Below are positions 17,201 to 25,557 of a stretch of 64,000 nt of DNA, piece after piece. The stretch lies in contig JAOAPE010000002.1 of the NCBI GenBank assembly GCA_025462725.1, forward strand, positions 186,001-250,000, written 5' to 3'. Below the pieces are notes generated by a model, which saw only the letters and a list, made by a program, of their open reading frames with translations, was not told the origin of the DNA and did not search any database. Numbering within the stretch: position 1 is the first letter of the stretch; each line of letters opens with the position of its first letter. Position numbers and translations under genes: made by a program. Source of the stretch: Terriglobales bacterium (GTDB lineage: Bacteria > Acidobacteriota > Terriglobia > Terriglobales > Acidobacteriaceae).

Positions 17201-18183
17201 TAGTGCGCCAGAAACTCGTTGATGGTCTTGATGAACAAAGCCGGCTGGTCAACGAAGGTCATGTGCCCACTGTTGGGAAGGATGACCAATTTCGATCCGG
17301 CAATCTTGGCATTCATCTCTTTTGACATTTTGGGATCGCTCTCGTCGGAGTCACCTACGATGATCAGCGTTGGAATTTTGATCTGCGAGAGCTTGTTCAC
17401 GTATTCGACTTCCGCGAGGTTGCCGTCCACAACAAATTCGCCATGCGAGCCCCACATCTCACGGTAGACGTCCCAAGCGGTGCTGGTGTTTCCGCCAGCG
17501 GGATCGTAGTTCGGGTCAGGGTGGTTGCGATATAGATACGGAAAATACCCCGGGCCCCAGGCGAGCTTGGCGTACTCGTCAGGATAGCGGCCATGCTCCC
17601 AGGCAGCGCCTTTGCCGAAGAGTCCTGCGGCTTCGAGTTCGTCAACACGCTTGCGGTCGGCGGGCATCATGTTGGCCTTCATCGCCGCGAGCGCTTCGTT
17701 CAACTCCTTTGTGCTGGAAAAAGTGCTGCCCAATATGAGATGAGAGAGATGCTGCTGGTACTTGAACGCGTATGCTTGGACGAGAACGCCGCCAGCGGAA
17801 TGTCCGAGCAGGCTGATCTTGCCGAGACCGAGTGCGTTGCGAACGTTCTCGATGTCCTCAACCATGTTTGCGACGGTGTATTGCTTGGGGTCTTCGAGTT
17901 TTGACGAACGACCGGAGCCGCGCTCATCAATAAAGATGAGCTTATTCGTGCGCATCAGGGGCAACAAATGCGGGAGCAAATAGTCATGCGATGCGCCCGG
18001 TCCGCCGTGCACGATCATCAGTGGTTGTCCCCGCCCGATGATTTTGTAGTAGATGAGCGCGCCGTGGCTGTCCACAAAGCCTTCTTGCATGGAGTAATTG
18101 GCGCCGGAGGGAGATGCTTGCGCGAAAGAGTAATTACAAAATGCTATGACGGCGATGAGCAGGAACAATCGAATGGTACGCAT
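17200..18183 (-). CDS. Secreted alpha/beta hydrolase, proline iminopeptidase-like (S33)
   Basis: A 327-residue protein from ATG 18183 (MRTIRLFLLIAVIAFCNYSFAQA, signal peptide); an 18-codon longer frame is less likely. It has the S33 features HGGPG (59-63), FIDERGSGRS, nucleophile motif GHSAGG (S129), then a cap region, DSDESD and NSGH for the acid and base. It probably releases N-terminal residues (often proline) from peptides outside the cytoplasm. It is coupled to pnuC by TAATG; a shared role in scavenging is only suggested by this overlap. Confidence 0.87.
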   Translation of the reverse strand: MRTIRLFLLIAVIAFCNYSFAQASPSGANYSMQEGFVDSHGALIYYKIIGRGQPLMIVHGGPGASHDYLLPHLLPLMRTNKLIFIDERGSGRSSKLEDPKQYTVANMVEDIENVRNALGLGKISLLGHSAGGVLVQAYAFKYQQHLSHLILGSTFSSTKELNEALAAMKANMMPADRKRVDELEAAGLFGKGAAWEHGRYPDEYAKLAWGPGYFPYLYRNHPDPNYDPAGGNTSTAWDVYREMWGSHGEFVVDGNLAEVEYVNKLSQIKIPTLIIVGDSDESDPKMSKEMNAKIAGSKLVILPNSGHMTFVDQPALFIKTINEFLAH

Positions 18184-18343
18184 GGCGAGGAATGTTATCA
18201 CCGTACCGCGAAGGGAATAAGCAGAATTCGGGCGCAAGTGATATAAAAGTGCGGCACGATTGTTGTGTCGGATTTGTTACTCTTAACTGCTTTCCAGCTC
18301 GACAAAATGTTTTCGGCTCTGGCCTTCGTTCGGAGGTTCCGCA

Positions 18344-19099
18344 TTGGCTGAATTACAAATCGTTGGTCAACAGGGTTTTGGCGCAACCAAGCGCCGCGAT
18401 TCCTGGTGGATCGAGATTCTTCCCGTCTTCATAGTCCTGAACAGCTTTGGTGCCTATGCAACTTTCCGTGCCTTCGAAGGAAAGTTTTACGAGTGGGGTC
18501 CATATCTTTCGCCGTTCTATTCCCCGCTGATCGATGCGGGACATACTTGGTGGAAATTTTCTCCGGCGCTGCTGATCCTCGCCGGGCCGTTGGGATTCCG
18601 TGCGACTTGTTACTACTATCGCAAGGCTTACTACCGGGCTTTCTTTTTGGATCCGCCAGCCTGCGCCGTAAACGATCGCGGCGGGCACAACTACAAAGGT
18701 GAGACTTCTTTCCCATTCATCCTGCAGAACCTTCACCGCTACTTCTTTTACCTCGCGCTGATTTTTCTCGCGTTCCTTTGGTATGACGCAGTCCTGTCAT
18801 TCAGGTGGGACGGACACTTCGGCATTGGCTTGGGGTCGCTGATCATGACGGTTAATGTCATCCTGCTGTCGCTCTATTCCTTCTCATGCCACTCATGGCG
18901 GCATTTGATCGGCGGCAAGCTTGATTGCTTTTCGTGCTCTAAGTCCACGCAAGTTCGACACGGAGGCTGGAAGGCCGTGAGCGCGCTGAATGAAAAACAC
19001 ATGCTCTTCGCGTGGCTCAGCTTGTTCTCAGTAGGACTCACAGATTTGTATATCCGCCTGGTCTCTTGCGGCGCAATCACGGACATTAAGATCCTATGA
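18344..19099 (+). CDS. Succinate dehydrogenase membrane anchor subunit
   Basis: A 251-residue protein with about five membrane segments (near residues 17-38, 60-84, 128-147, 155-180, 217-240), encoded directly upstream of sdhA and overlapping it by ATGA (19096-19099). Start is TTG 18344 with CGGAGG at 18331-18336. Blocks such as GHTWWKFSPALLILAGPLGFRATCYYYRK and SFSCHSWRHL are unlike the classical SdhC/SdhD pair. The order anchor-flavoprotein-FeS and the single anchor resemble the mycobacterial Sdh1 (type F-like) arrangement. Quinone binding is assumed; heme content cannot be decided. Confidence 0.75.
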   Translation: MAELQIVGQQGFGATKRRDSWWIEILPVFIVLNSFGAYATFRAFEGKFYEWGPYLSPFYSPLIDAGHTWWKFSPALLILAGPLGFRATCYYYRKAYYRAFFLDPPACAVNDRGGHNYKGETSFPFILQNLHRYFFYLALIFLAFLWYDAVLSFRWDGHFGIGLGSLIMTVNVILLSLYSFSCHSWRHLIGGKLDCFSCSKSTQVRHGGWKAVSALNEKHMLFAWLSLFSVGLTDLYIRLVSCGAITDIKIL

Positions 19100-20808
19100 G
19101 CGATAGATTCGAGACGCATGAACATGATGTCCTGATCATTGGCGCTGGCGGAGCGGGACTGCGCGCAGCGATTGAGGCGCTCGCGCACGGCGCGAAGGTG
19201 GGCGTCGTCTGCAAGTCGCTCCTCGGCAAAGCGCATACCGTTATGGCTGAAGGCGGCATTGCAGCGGCGATGGCCAACGTTGATTCCGCAGATGGATGGA
19301 TCCCTCATTTTCGCGACACCATGCGTGGCGGCAAGATGCTCAACAACTGGCGCATGGCTCAGCTGCACGCGCAAGAATCGATCGATCGCGTGAAAGAGTT
19401 GGAGCAATGGGGCGCGCTGTTTGATCGCACCAGTGATGGCAACATCCTGCAGCGCGCATTCGGCGGACACACATTCAAACGCCTCTGCCACGTGGGCGAC
19501 CGCACCGGACTCGAGATGATCCGAACGCTTCAAGATCGCGGCGTGGAGATGGGTGTCGACGTCTATATGGAATGCACCATCACGAAACTGCTGAAAGATG
19601 GTGACCGCATCGCCGGAGCTTTCGGATACTGGCGCGAGCAAGGACGGTTTGTCCAATTCAAGGCGAAGTCCGTGATCATCTGCACCGGCGGGATCGGCAA
19701 GTCGTGGAAGATCACGTCGAACTCGTGGGAGTGCACCGGTGACGGGATGGCGCTGGCCTACGATGCCGGCGCGGAATTGCTCGATATGGAGTTTGTGCAA
19801 TTCCATCCGACCGGCATGGTGTGGCCTCCGGGCGTACAGGGAATCCTGGTGACGGAAGCGGTGCGCGGCGAAGGCGGACTGCTGACGAATAAGCTCGGCG
19901 AACGCTTCATGCAGAAGTACGATCCGAAAAAGATGGAGCTTTCTACGCGCGACGTTGTGGCGCGCTCTATCTACACCGAAGTGAAAGAGGGCCGCGGCAG
20001 CGAGCATGGCGGCGCTTTCCTCGACATTTCACACAAGCCTGCGGAGTACGTGAAGCAGAAACTTCCCAGCATGTATCACCAGTTCAAAGAACTGGCAGAC
20101 GTGGACATCACCAAACAGCCGATGGAAGTTGGTCCCACGTGCCATTACATGATGGGCGGAATCCGAGTGGAAGCCGAGACGGCACAGACCACCGTGCCCG
20201 GATTGTTCGCAGCGGGAGAAGCCGCAGCAGGATTGCATGGCGCGAATAGGTTGGGCGGTAATTCCCTTTCGGACCTCGTCGTCTTTGGGCGCCGCGCGGG
20301 ATTAGCTGCCGCGGAGCACGCCAAGAAAGTTTCGGCGCCGAACATTGATGCCAGCGAGATTGAACGCGCAGAGCGTGAGATGCTCGCGCCATTCGACCAG
20401 AGTGCGGGCGAGAGTCCGTATGCGGTGCATCGCGATCTTCAGGACATGATGCAGAGCCTAGTTGGCATATTCCGCGTGGAAGATGATCTGAAGACTGCGC
20501 TGGCGGAACTAGACAAGCTAAAAGAACGTGCAACGAAGGTGCGAGTGGAAGGTTCGCGGATGTTCAATCCCGGATGGCACCTCGCCCGCGACCTGCAATG
20601 TATGTTGACCGTGTCAGAAGCTGTGACGCGAAGCGCATTGGCTCGCAAAGAAAGTCGCGGTGCGCATAGTCGGATTGATTATCCCGGTCTGGATGAACAG
20701 TGGGGCAAGCAGAACAACATCACCAAACGCGAAGGCGAGACGATGATGTTGAAGCAAGTCGCTAGACCGCCGTTGCCGGATGATTTGAAAAAGATTTTGG
20801 ATGAGTAG
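19096..20808 (+). CDS. sdhA: Succinate dehydrogenase/fumarate reductase flavoprotein subunit
   Basis: A 570-residue flavoprotein. The FAD-binding fold is at residues 12-30 (DVLIIGAGGAGLRAAIEA), then the flavin attachment region HTVMAEGGIAAAM, the substrate/capping region (EFVQFHPTG, TEAVRGEGG), GPTCHYMMGGIRV, and the second FAD block VPGLFAAGEAAAGLHGANRLGGNSL. The C-terminal part has the usual SdhA helical domain, although the MFNPGWHLARDLQCML block is atypical. It oxidises succinate to fumarate in the TCA cycle and feeds electrons through SdhB. Translationally coupled to the anchor gene; the Fe-S subunit gene follows after an inserted four-helix-bundle cassette. Confidence 0.94.
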   Translation: MSDRFETHEHDVLIIGAGGAGLRAAIEALAHGAKVGVVCKSLLGKAHTVMAEGGIAAAMANVDSADGWIPHFRDTMRGGKMLNNWRMAQLHAQESIDRVKELEQWGALFDRTSDGNILQRAFGGHTFKRLCHVGDRTGLEMIRTLQDRGVEMGVDVYMECTITKLLKDGDRIAGAFGYWREQGRFVQFKAKSVIICTGGIGKSWKITSNSWECTGDGMALAYDAGAELLDMEFVQFHPTGMVWPPGVQGILVTEAVRGEGGLLTNKLGERFMQKYDPKKMELSTRDVVARSIYTEVKEGRGSEHGGAFLDISHKPAEYVKQKLPSMYHQFKELADVDITKQPMEVGPTCHYMMGGIRVEAETAQTTVPGLFAAGEAAAGLHGANRLGGNSLSDLVVFGRRAGLAAAEHAKKVSAPNIDASEIERAEREMLAPFDQSAGESPYAVHRDLQDMMQSLVGIFRVEDDLKTALAELDKLKERATKVRVEGSRMFNPGWHLARDLQCMLTVSEAVTRSALARKESRGAHSRIDYPGLDEQWGKQNNITKREGETMMLKQVARPPLPDDLKKILDE

Positions 20809-20813
20809 CCCAG

Positions 20814-20841
20814 TTTCTAGTTTCTAGTTTCTAGTTTCTAG
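20814..20841 (+). repeat. Tandem 7-bp repeat, four copies of TTTCTAG
   Basis: Four perfect TTTCTAG units directly upstream of the four-helix-bundle ATG (20847). The first two lie within the left inverted repeat. A related sequence (TTCTCGTTTCTAG) appears near 33659-33673, between two unrelated genes. Confidence 0.85.
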
Positions 20842-20846
20842 TTCTT

Positions 20847-21185
20847 ATGCAAACTTCCAATTCGTATCGGGACTTGATCGTGTGGCAACGGGCAGTCGCC
20901 GCCGTAACGTTGCTCTACCGCGCCACGGAGAACTTTCCCAAACACGAGCTTTACGGACTCACGAGTCAACTCAGGCGGGCAGCGGTTTCTGTGGCTTGCA
21001 ACATCGCTGAGGGTCAGGGCCGAAGATCAAATGGTGAATTCCAGCAGTTTCTCGGGAATGCAAAGGGCTCATTGCTAGAAGTTGAGACACAGCTCGTGAT
21101 CAGCAAGGACTTGGGCTATCTCTCGCCAGCCGATTTCGCGACATTAAGTTCAGAGTACGAAGAAATCTCAGGAACCAGAAACTAG
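20847..21185 (+). CDS. Four-helix-bundle protein (23S rRNA IVP family)
   Basis: A 112-residue four-helix-bundle protein with the family landmarks YRDLIVWQRAV, LYRATENFPKHELYGLTSQLRRAAVSVACNIAEGQGR, EFQQFLGNAKGSLLEVETQL and DLGYLS. Family members are encoded in 23S rRNA intervening sequences and, more widely, in small scattered cassettes. The stop codon TAG (21183-21185) lies inside the right inverted repeat, so the last codons come from the repeat itself. No Shine-Dalgarno site before the ATG, only the TTTCTAG repeats. Role unknown; it is not part of the SDH enzyme. Confidence 0.9.
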   Translation: MQTSNSYRDLIVWQRAVAAVTLLYRATENFPKHELYGLTSQLRRAAVSVACNIAEGQGRRSNGEFQQFLGNAKGSLLEVETQLVISKDLGYLSPADFATLSSEYEEISGTRN

Positions 21186-21199
21186 AAACTGGGGGCTAA

Positions 21200-21931
21200 A
21201 TGTCTGAAGCAGTGATGCAGGTCTTTCGCGGGAATCGCGAAGGTGGAAGCCCAGTGGAGTTTCGTGTCCCCATCACGCCGGGGATGGTGGTGCTCGACGC
21301 GCTCCACCACATTCAAGGGCATCAAGCGCCGGACCTCGCTGTCCGCTGGAATTGCAAAGCCGGAAAATGCGGTTCGTGTTCAGCAGAAGTGAATGGGCGT
21401 CCGCGATTGACGTGCAAGACGCGAATGGATGCATTGCCGACAGACCAGCCAATCACGGTGAACCCGATGAAGACGTTTCCGGTCATCAAAGACCTCGTCA
21501 CGGACGTCTCCTGGAATTACGAAGTGAACAAGAAGATTCCGGCGTTCAAGCCGAAAGCGGGCACTGATTGGAAGATGTATCAAGAGGACATTGACCGGGT
21601 TCAGGAGTTCCGCAAATGCATCGAGTGTTTCCTATGCCAGGACGTTTGCCACGTGCTGCGCGACCACGACAAGAAAGAGTTCGCGGGACCGAGATTCATG
21701 GTCCGCACAGCGGCATTGGAGATGCATCCGCTGGATTCCGCTGACCGCATTCCGTTGGTGAAAAAAGAACTCGGTATCGGATATTGCAACATAACGAAGT
21801 GTTGCACCGAGGTTTGTCCGGAGGAGATTCACATCACGGACAATGCGATCATTCCGCTGAAAGAGCGAGTGGTGGATGAGTTCTACGACCCCATTGCCAA
21901 GCTGGTACGGAAGATAACCGGCGCGAAGTAA
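21200..21931 (+). CDS. sdhB: Succinate dehydrogenase/fumarate reductase iron-sulphur subunit
   Basis: A 243-residue protein with all cluster ligands: a plant-type [2Fe-2S] site C52-x4-C57-x2-C60...C72, then C140-x2-C143-x2-C146-x3-C150 and C196/C201/C202/C206 with CP for the [4Fe-4S] and [3Fe-4S] clusters. It passes electrons from SdhA to quinone at the membrane anchor. It belongs to the anchor-sdhA-sdhB operon, but a 385-base cassette separates it from sdhA, so its expression depends on readthrough of that element. The ATG at 21200 has a G-rich stretch upstream that is part of, or borders, the cassette end. Confidence 0.94.
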   Translation: MSEAVMQVFRGNREGGSPVEFRVPITPGMVVLDALHHIQGHQAPDLAVRWNCKAGKCGSCSAEVNGRPRLTCKTRMDALPTDQPITVNPMKTFPVIKDLVTDVSWNYEVNKKIPAFKPKAGTDWKMYQEDIDRVQEFRKCIECFLCQDVCHVLRDHDKKEFAGPRFMVRTAALEMHPLDSADRIPLVKKELGIGYCNITKCCTEVCPEEIHITDNAIIPLKERVVDEFYDPIAKLVRKITGAK

Positions 21932-22074
21932 AAATATGGGAGTGGTTTGTAGTGAGGGTGAGCGTGGAGCGGGCGCCGCTCAGAAGCGCGAGGGCACAGC
22001 GGCTTGCCGCGGAGCCCTGGAAGAAACGATTGCCGGCGCAAAATGAGCTAAACTCGCGCTATACGGAGCGCACT

Positions 22075-22581
22075 ATGGAACTCAAGCTGAAGCCCATCTC
22101 GAAGAGCGGAATACAGGAAGCCCTCTCCAAAGTCACGCATTACCGCTACCTCAATCAGTTCGACGAAGCAGAATCGATCTGTCGTGACATCATCGCTGCC
22201 GATCCTGAAAACCAGCGCGCGCGCCGAATGTTGGGCCTTGTGCTGACAGACCAATTCACCGGCAAACATTCTGATAATTATTCCGAAGCAGAGAACATTT
22301 TCGAAAGTCTGACCGACGCGTACGAGCGACAGTATTACACAGGCATTTTGCATGAGCGTCGCGCGAAGGCACAGTTAAGTGCGGGACACCTGCCGCACAC
22401 TGTTTCCGGGCATTTTGAAGAAGCGATGCGCTGCTACGAGGCCGCGGAAAAGATTCGTCCGGCTGGCAATGACGATGCCATCTTGCGATGGAACAGATGT
22501 GCGCGGTTGTTGCAGAGCCCGGGAACGCCCCGCGAGCCCGAAGAAGAGTTTGAAGCGAGTGATAGTGCGCCGTTGCGCTAA
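22075..22581 (+). CDS. TPR-like hypothetical protein
   Basis: A 168-residue protein from ATG 22075 with GGAG at 22064-22067; the frame extends to 21952 but that part overlaps a hairpin-rich spacer. The N-terminal half (YRYLNQFDEAESICRDIIAADPENQRARRMLGLVLTDQF) is a TPR unit, and the second half (HFEEAMRCYEAAEKIRPAGNDDAILRWNRC) another. No signal peptide. It follows sdhB by about 140 bases on the same strand but has no known link to it. Confidence 0.7.
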   Translation: MELKLKPISKSGIQEALSKVTHYRYLNQFDEAESICRDIIAADPENQRARRMLGLVLTDQFTGKHSDNYSEAENIFESLTDAYERQYYTGILHERRAKAQLSAGHLPHTVSGHFEEAMRCYEAAEKIRPAGNDDAILRWNRCARLLQSPGTPREPEEEFEASDSAPLR

Positions 22582-22608
22582 TAACGTCTGAGTTTGCGAG
22601 GTGTGATC

Positions 22609-22911
22609 ATGATGGGAAACCGCACAAATGAGCAGTGGATCGCGCAGTATGCGACCAGCCACACGCATCCGGTAAACCGCTTCTGCCACACTTTGGGAAT
22701 CCCGATGATCGCGATATCGCTGCCGCTGTTTGTGGTGGCAATCTTTGTGCCGCACTTCTGGATGATCCCCACTGCGCTATTTTTGGTGGGCTGGATTTTC
22801 CAGTTTGTTGGCCATGCCTTTGAAGGCAAGCTGCCTGAGTTCTTTACCGACTATCGTTTTCTATTTGTAGGACTGCGATGGTGGTTGGCGAAGATGCGCG
22901 GTCAAGCCTAG
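22609..22911 (+). CDS. DUF962/Mpo1-like membrane protein
   Basis: A 100-residue protein of the DUF962 family (Mpo1/YGL010w-like). It shows the conserved histidines: TSHTHPVNRFCHTLGIP near the start, and VGHAFEGKLPEFF after two hydrophobic segments. In yeast Mpo1 is an iron-dependent dioxygenase of 2-hydroxy fatty acid alpha-oxidation; bacterial members are presumed similar. ATG 22609 has GAGG at 22598-22601; a TTG at 22594 is in frame but less favoured. Its last bases overlap the convergent phosphatase gene. Confidence 0.85.
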   Translation: MMGNRTNEQWIAQYATSHTHPVNRFCHTLGIPMIAISLPLFVVAIFVPHFWMIPTALFLVGWIFQFVGHAFEGKLPEFFTDYRFLFVGLRWWLAKMRGQA

Positions 22912-24719
22912 CTGCCAGCTGGCATCTTCATCGTGGGTTCGGTGGCATGCTTTGGGCGACCGCGATAGACCAATTCCAACAGCGTGCAGTCATCACTCAG
23001 CGGCACAACTCCACAGAACTCTCGTATTGCGGCGAGGACGTGATCAAAGCAAGGGTCCTCACCCATCAGAGTCGCCGCTTGTTCCAGGCGCTCATCGCCA
23101 AAAAATTCTCCATTGCAGTCTTCGGCTTCCGTTACTCCGTCAGTCACGAGAATTAACCTGTCACCCGGTTCCAACCGACAAGAGCCGCTTGTAAAAGTCG
23201 CCTCTTCAAGCAAGCCTACCGGCAGATTCGCCGGGAGAATGCGTTCGGCATGGCGTTTGCGCACGAGCACTGGAGGTACGTGTCCGCAATTGACGTACGT
23301 CACTTCACCGTCGGGAGTGAGACGTAAGATAAGCGCGGTCGCGTATTTCTCGCCATGAACGCGCTGGCAGAGAAAACGATTCGCGGAAGTAACGATGTCT
23401 TGCAGCGGAACTTGCGCGACCACTTGCGAGTAGATCAATCCTTGCAATATGGAAGCAAGGATCGCGGCGGAGATTCCCTTTCCGGAAACATCCGTGACAA
23501 CAACAGTCAGACCTTGCTCATCGACAACAACGTCATAGAAGTCGCCTCCGATATCTCTGCAAGGAAGATTCTTTGCGCTCAGCGTTGCAAAGGACAATTC
23601 CGGAATGGTGACCGTCATTAGCCGCTGCTGAATTGTCGCGGCGATGGTGAGTTCCTGCTGATATCGGCGGCCAGCTTCTTCGGCTTGCGCCAAGCGTGTG
23701 CTTTCGACCAACGCCGCGGCCTCGCGCGCAATGACGCCGAGAATGTCATGACTCACGCCACTGATGCTTCCCGAGGCAAAGCGGCTGTCAAGATACAGAA
23801 CTCCGAGAACTCTTTCAGGCTTGCTGTCGAGGCTTTGTTGTCCATGCGCCTTACGCAGCGGAATAGCAATCACTGTGCGCAGATCGTGGGCAACAATGCT
23901 CTGGCGTGCTGCCATCTCGCCTACCTTCATCGTGTCCGTGACAATGAATTCAGAGGCCGCTTTAGCGGCGTCGGCGAGTATGGAATGCGAAATTGTTTTG
24001 TCGCTGGTAAGGCGTTCCCCGCTCGAAGTGCAAGCCGCACTGAGGGCAAGCCCTCCGTCGTCGCGGCAAACAAAGATGAATCCACGCTCTGCGCCGGTCA
24101 ACTTTAGAGTAGTGCCGATAAGCGAGAGAAGAATTTCCTCGAACGCATCAGACGTATTCAGCTTCCGCGCTGCTTCGAGGAAGAGTGCGAGCTTCTCCAA
24201 GTCATTGGATTTTTCGTCAACCGAAATAACGGAGAGTTGACTCAGGAATTCGCGGGCGACGACGGAGTTCTCCGCAATAGGATCAAAGACCAAATGCGCG
24301 CCGACTCCGATACCGAACTCGATGCGGTCGTTGCGCACCAGTTTGCGTCGCTGCACACGCTCTTTATTGACGTATGTTCCCAACTTGCTGCCGCAGTCGA
24401 TAACGTAATAGTCGCCCTCTTCACAGACGATCTCCGCGTGGTCGCGGGAGATGCGAGGATCGGGAATCTCCAAGTCCTTGCCGCTCTTCCTGCCGATGCA
24501 GAACGGCAGGAGCGAAAGTCGCAACTCGCGCTGCTCAGCGCCGTGGACGAAGAGCATCGACGGAAAGATGGAATTGCCGGCGTGCGAAGGCGGTTGCGCC
24601 TTGATGGGGATTGCCGACGATGATGAGAGCGGAGACATTTGACGGTTTAGGGCCATTGAATCGGCCGCAGGACAATCGTATCGCAGTTGGCCAAAGCTGC
24701 ACGGGGAAAGTTTGGCCAT
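22908..24719 (-). CDS. FHA-GAF-SpoIIE protein phosphatase
   Basis: A protein of up to 603 residues. An FHA domain lies near residues 55-150 (IGRKSGKDLEIPDPRISRDHAEI, GSKLGTYVN), for phosphothreonine binding. A GAF domain at about 190-345 follows (ILLSLIGTTLKLTGAERGFIFV, VLGVLYLDSR). A PP2C-type SpoIIE/RsbU domain occupies the C-terminus (DIGGDFYD, VVTDVSGKGISAAILAS, YVNCGHVPPVLV, LPVGLLEE, DRLILVTDGVTEAED, SDDCTLLEL). It probably dephosphorylates an anti-sigma antagonist or similar target in response to a signal. The start is uncertain: the residues before MALNRQMS (24656) read as non-coding, and no start has a strong ribosome site. Confidence 0.9.
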   Translation of the reverse strand: MAKLSPCSFGQLRYDCPAADSMALNRQMSPLSSSSAIPIKAQPPSHAGNSIFPSMLFVHGAEQRELRLSLLPFCIGRKSGKDLEIPDPRISRDHAEIVCEEGDYYVIDCGSKLGTYVNKERVQRRKLVRNDRIEFGIGVGAHLVFDPIAENSVVAREFLSQLSVISVDEKSNDLEKLALFLEAARKLNTSDAFEEILLSLIGTTLKLTGAERGFIFVCRDDGGLALSAACTSSGERLTSDKTISHSILADAAKAASEFIVTDTMKVGEMAARQSIVAHDLRTVIAIPLRKAHGQQSLDSKPERVLGVLYLDSRFASGSISGVSHDILGVIAREAAALVESTRLAQAEEAGRRYQQELTIAATIQQRLMTVTIPELSFATLSAKNLPCRDIGGDFYDVVVDEQGLTVVVTDVSGKGISAAILASILQGLIYSQVVAQVPLQDIVTSANRFLCQRVHGEKYATALILRLTPDGEVTYVNCGHVPPVLVRKRHAERILPANLPVGLLEEATFTSGSCRLEPGDRLILVTDGVTEAEDCNGEFFGDERLEQAATLMGEDPCFDHVLAAIREFCGVVPLSDDCTLLELVYRGRPKHATEPTMKMPAGS

Positions 24720-24768
24720 CCAGAGTCACACAACTTAAGGGATAAACGCTAGAATCGCAGAGTACAAG

Positions 24769-25545
24769 ATGAGTCAGGCACGAAAATCCGGTGTTTTGCG
24801 GCGGCTTTGTGCGGCATTGATGCTGCTAGCCGGGTTGTGCGTGGCCGCATCCGCAGAAAAGGTACAAGACCTTAAGCCCACTAATTACGTCAACGATTTT
24901 GCCGGCGTCATAGATCCGGGAACACAGGCGCGACTAAATGCCATGTGTCTCGAAGTCGACCAGAAGGCCAAGGCACAGATAGCGATTGTCACCATCAAGT
25001 CGCTGGAAGGCAGGCCGGTGGAGGACTTTGCCGTTGAGTTGTTCAAGGCCTGGGGCGTGGGCGGCAAGAGTGAAAATCGCGGAGTGCTGATCCTGCTCGC
25101 GAGTGGCGATCGTCAGTATCGAGTAGAAGTGGGGTACGGGCTCGAGCCGATCCTTCCCGACGGGAAAGTGGGCGCGTTTGGGCGCGAGATAGTTCCGCTG
25201 CTCAAGGAGTCCAACTACAGCGCGGCGACTACATTACTGACAACTCGCATCTCGCAGACGATTGCCGACGACGCTCAGGTGTCATTGACAGGCGTACAGC
25301 AACTGCCGCATAAGTCGGGCAGAAACGCGCCGCAGCAACTGACCCTGCTTCATAAGTTAGTGCTCGTTGTAATCGTGATCATTGTTCTGATCATACTCGT
25401 CACCAACCCAGGCCTGCTCTTTTGGCTTCTCCTCAGCGGTGGTGGCGGTGGCAGAAGCAGCGGTGGGGGATTTGGTGGTGGTGGTGGTTTTGGCGGGTTT
25501 GGCGGCGGATCATCAGGAGGCGGCGGAGCCAGCGGAAGCTGGTAG
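24769..25545 (+). CDS. TPM-domain (YgcG-like) secreted membrane protein
   Basis: A 258-residue protein with a signal peptide (LCAALMLLAGLCVAASAEK), a TPM domain at about residues 35-165 (YVNDFAGVIDPGTQARLNAMCLEVDQKAKAQIAIVTIKSLEG, NRGVLILLASGDRQYRVEVGYGLEPILPDG), a membrane segment near 200-225 and a tail made almost only of glycine and serine. This layout is typical of YgcG-type proteins that occur with LemA. It is followed after 12 bases by a nucleotidyltransferase gene and then by lemA. Function in the membrane or outer envelope is unknown. Confidence 0.9.
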   Translation: MSQARKSGVLRRLCAALMLLAGLCVAASAEKVQDLKPTNYVNDFAGVIDPGTQARLNAMCLEVDQKAKAQIAIVTIKSLEGRPVEDFAVELFKAWGVGGKSENRGVLILLASGDRQYRVEVGYGLEPILPDGKVGAFGREIVPLLKESNYSAATTLLTTRISQTIADDAQVSLTGVQQLPHKSGRNAPQQLTLLHKLVLVVIVIIVLIILVTNPGLLFWLLLSGGGGGRSSGGGFGGGGGFGGFGGGSSGGGGASGSW

Positions 25546-25557
25546 CCGGACAAGATA

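Larger units (their letters stand above)
20809..21193 (+). mobile_element. Inverted-repeat four-helix-bundle cassette inside the sdh operon
   Basis: A 385-base unit sits exactly between the stop of sdhA (20808) and the start region of sdhB (21200). Its ends are a perfect 17-bp inverted repeat: CCCAGTTTCTAGTTTCT at 20809-20825 and its complement at 21177-21193. The left end continues as four tandem TTTCTAG units (20814-20841). The only gene inside encodes a four-helix-bundle protein, the type encoded in 23S rRNA intervening sequences, which also have complementary ends. In the sdh transcript the ends would pair into a stem with the gene in the loop. Mobility is inferred from this architecture. 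Confidence 0.65.

Noticed and set aside
18874-20007. 377-codon frame antisense to the SDH flavoprotein
   Set aside because: Histidine/arginine-rich shadow of a strongly conserved enzyme; no family resemblance.
21200-21931. Four-helix-bundle gene as a normal SDH subunit
   Set aside because: The sequence clearly matches the four-helix-bundle/IVP family and has flanking inverted repeats; SDH subunits are complete without it.
21952-22074. Hairpin-rich spacer after sdhB considered as a tRNA or part of the next gene
   Set aside because: AGGGC/GCCCT and GCGGC/GCCGC stems exist but no cloverleaf, anticodon loop or CCA-type end; the downstream gene has a better start at 22075.
25438-25545. GGTGG-rich repeats as a tandem repeat element
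   Set aside because: They encode the glycine/serine tail normal for TPM/YgcG proteins.
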